This document shows positions 63,518 to 64,000 of a stretch of 64,000 nucleotides of DNA, piece after piece; within the stretch, counting starts at the first letter, position 1; each line of letters begins with the position of its first letter. This DNA comes from Chitiniphilus eburneus (GTDB lineage Bacteria > Pseudomonadota > Gammaproteobacteria > Burkholderiales > Chitinibacteraceae). The notes under the pieces are model-generated. The model worked only from the letters and a program-made list of their open reading frames with translations. It was not told the DNA's origin and did not search any database. The position numbers and the translations under genes are program-made. The stretch covers positions 1 to 64,000 of the forward strand of contig NZ_SUMF01000007.1 of assembly GCF_005048205.1 (NCBI RefSeq), written 5' to 3'.

Positions 63518-64000
63518 TTACACAGCGCCGCGCACTTCGGACCACCAGGCAAGCACTTGCGCCACCGCTTCATCGATGCCCAGCTTGCTGGTATCCAGCA
63601 GGCGCGCGTCCGGCAATTGCACCAATGGCGCCACGGCCCGGGCGCGGTCACGCTCGTCGCGCGCACGCAGGTCATCGGCGATCGCGGTCAGGTCGGCCTC
63701 TTCGCCGCGCTCCGCCAATTGCTTGTAGCGGCGCTCGGCGCGGACTTCGGCGCTGGCGGTGAGGAAAACCTTCAGCGCCGCGTCGGGAAACACCACCGAC
63801 CCCATGTCGCGCCCATCGGCCACCAGGCCAGGCATGCGGGCAAAGGCGCGCTGGCGCTCCAGCAGGGCGGCCCGCACGGCCGGCAACGCGGCGACGCGTG
63901 ACGCGCCCACGCCGATGTCCTCGCTGCGGATGGCATGCGCCACCTCGGCGCCGTCCAGCAATACGTGTTCGCCTTCGAAAACCACGTCCAGCGCCACAGC
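63518..64000 (-). CDS. cmk: cytidylate kinase, C-terminal part (cut by right edge)
   Basis: About 160 C-terminal residues of CMP/dCMP kinase; the N-terminus with the P-loop lies beyond the window. Visible are VVADGRDMGSVVFPDA (CMP site), FLTASAEVRAERRYKQL and RDERDRARAVAPL (LID region). It lies just upstream of rpsA on the minus strand, the standard cmk-rpsA order. Confidence 0.92.
   Translation of the reverse strand, partial: AVALDVVFEGEHVLLDGAEVAHAIRSEDIGVGASRVAALPAVRAALLERQRAFARMPGLVADGRDMGSVVFPDAALKVFLTASAEVRAERRYKQLAERGEEADLTAIADDLRARDERDRARAVAPLVQLPDARLLDTSKLGIDEAVAQVLAWWSEVRGAV

Overview
The window looks like chromosomal DNA of a GC-rich, chitin-degrading betaproteobacterium, most likely Neisseriales (Chromobacteriaceae/Chitinibacteraceae-like). 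The reasons are the conserved betaproteobacterial gene orders (fimV-truA-trpF-trpB-trpA-accD-folC-SPOR-cvpA-purF; cmk-rpsA-ihfB-lapA-lapB-pyrF; rpsF-priB-rpsR-rplI), the minCDE set, and two secreted GH18 chitinases. No rRNA, tRNA, CRISPR array, prophage or intact transposase was recognised. Almost all space is filled by 59 protein genes. The many long ORFs antisense to them are by-products of high GC.

Layout. 1-1742: N-terminal part of a very large LapA-type biofilm adhesin, running off the left edge. 1.9-5.2 kb: two GH18 chitinases. 5.3-8.3 kb: nadK-recN-tadA. 8.4-12.3 kb: hrcA, mltB, a secreted ChbG/YdjC-like deacetylase and a glycine-zipper protein. 12.3-17.7 kb: htpX, a CNNM/CBS protein, an Atm1-type ABC exporter and apaG. 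17.8-18.5 kb: rpe. 18.6-25.3 kb: a six-gene lipid operon resembling E. coli ynbABCD with an added PlsC-type acyltransferase and a small membrane protein. 25.4-29.3 kb: gph, a luciferase-like oxidoreductase, folA and argD. 29.5-34.0 kb: ppsA facing two tandem copies of its regulator ppsR. 34.1-39.5 kb: minCDE, map, glnD. 39.8-51.6 kb: purF, cvpA, SPOR, folC, accD, trpABF, truA, an EcfT-like gene and fimV (all minus). 51.9-56.6 kb: gluQRS, fdxA, the S6-S18-L9 ribosomal operon and a diguanylate cyclase. 56.7-64 kb: hldA, udg, pyrF, lapB, lapA, ihfB, rpsA and the 3' part of cmk.

Non-coding repeats are a notable layer. Two MITE-like elements with about 30-bp terminal inverted repeats lie at 16918-17189 and 26186-26456, and a possible solo end lies near 13358. 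A 126-bp repeat occurs three times in tandem at 22969-23346 and once more at about 20181-20303, both inside the ynb-like operon. Several strong hairpin terminators mark unit boundaries.

The most interesting system is the ynb-like lipid operon. It encodes a CDP-alcohol phosphotransferase homologue with altered metal-ligand positions, a CdsA-type CDP-diglyceride synthase, an acyltransferase, a hydrolase-methyltransferase fusion, an Aur1/PAP2-like plus dual-specificity phosphatase fusion and a small membrane protein. Together these suggest a dedicated, poorly understood membrane-lipid pathway. Second is the tandem ppsR pair, in which each copy has lost a different conserved residue.
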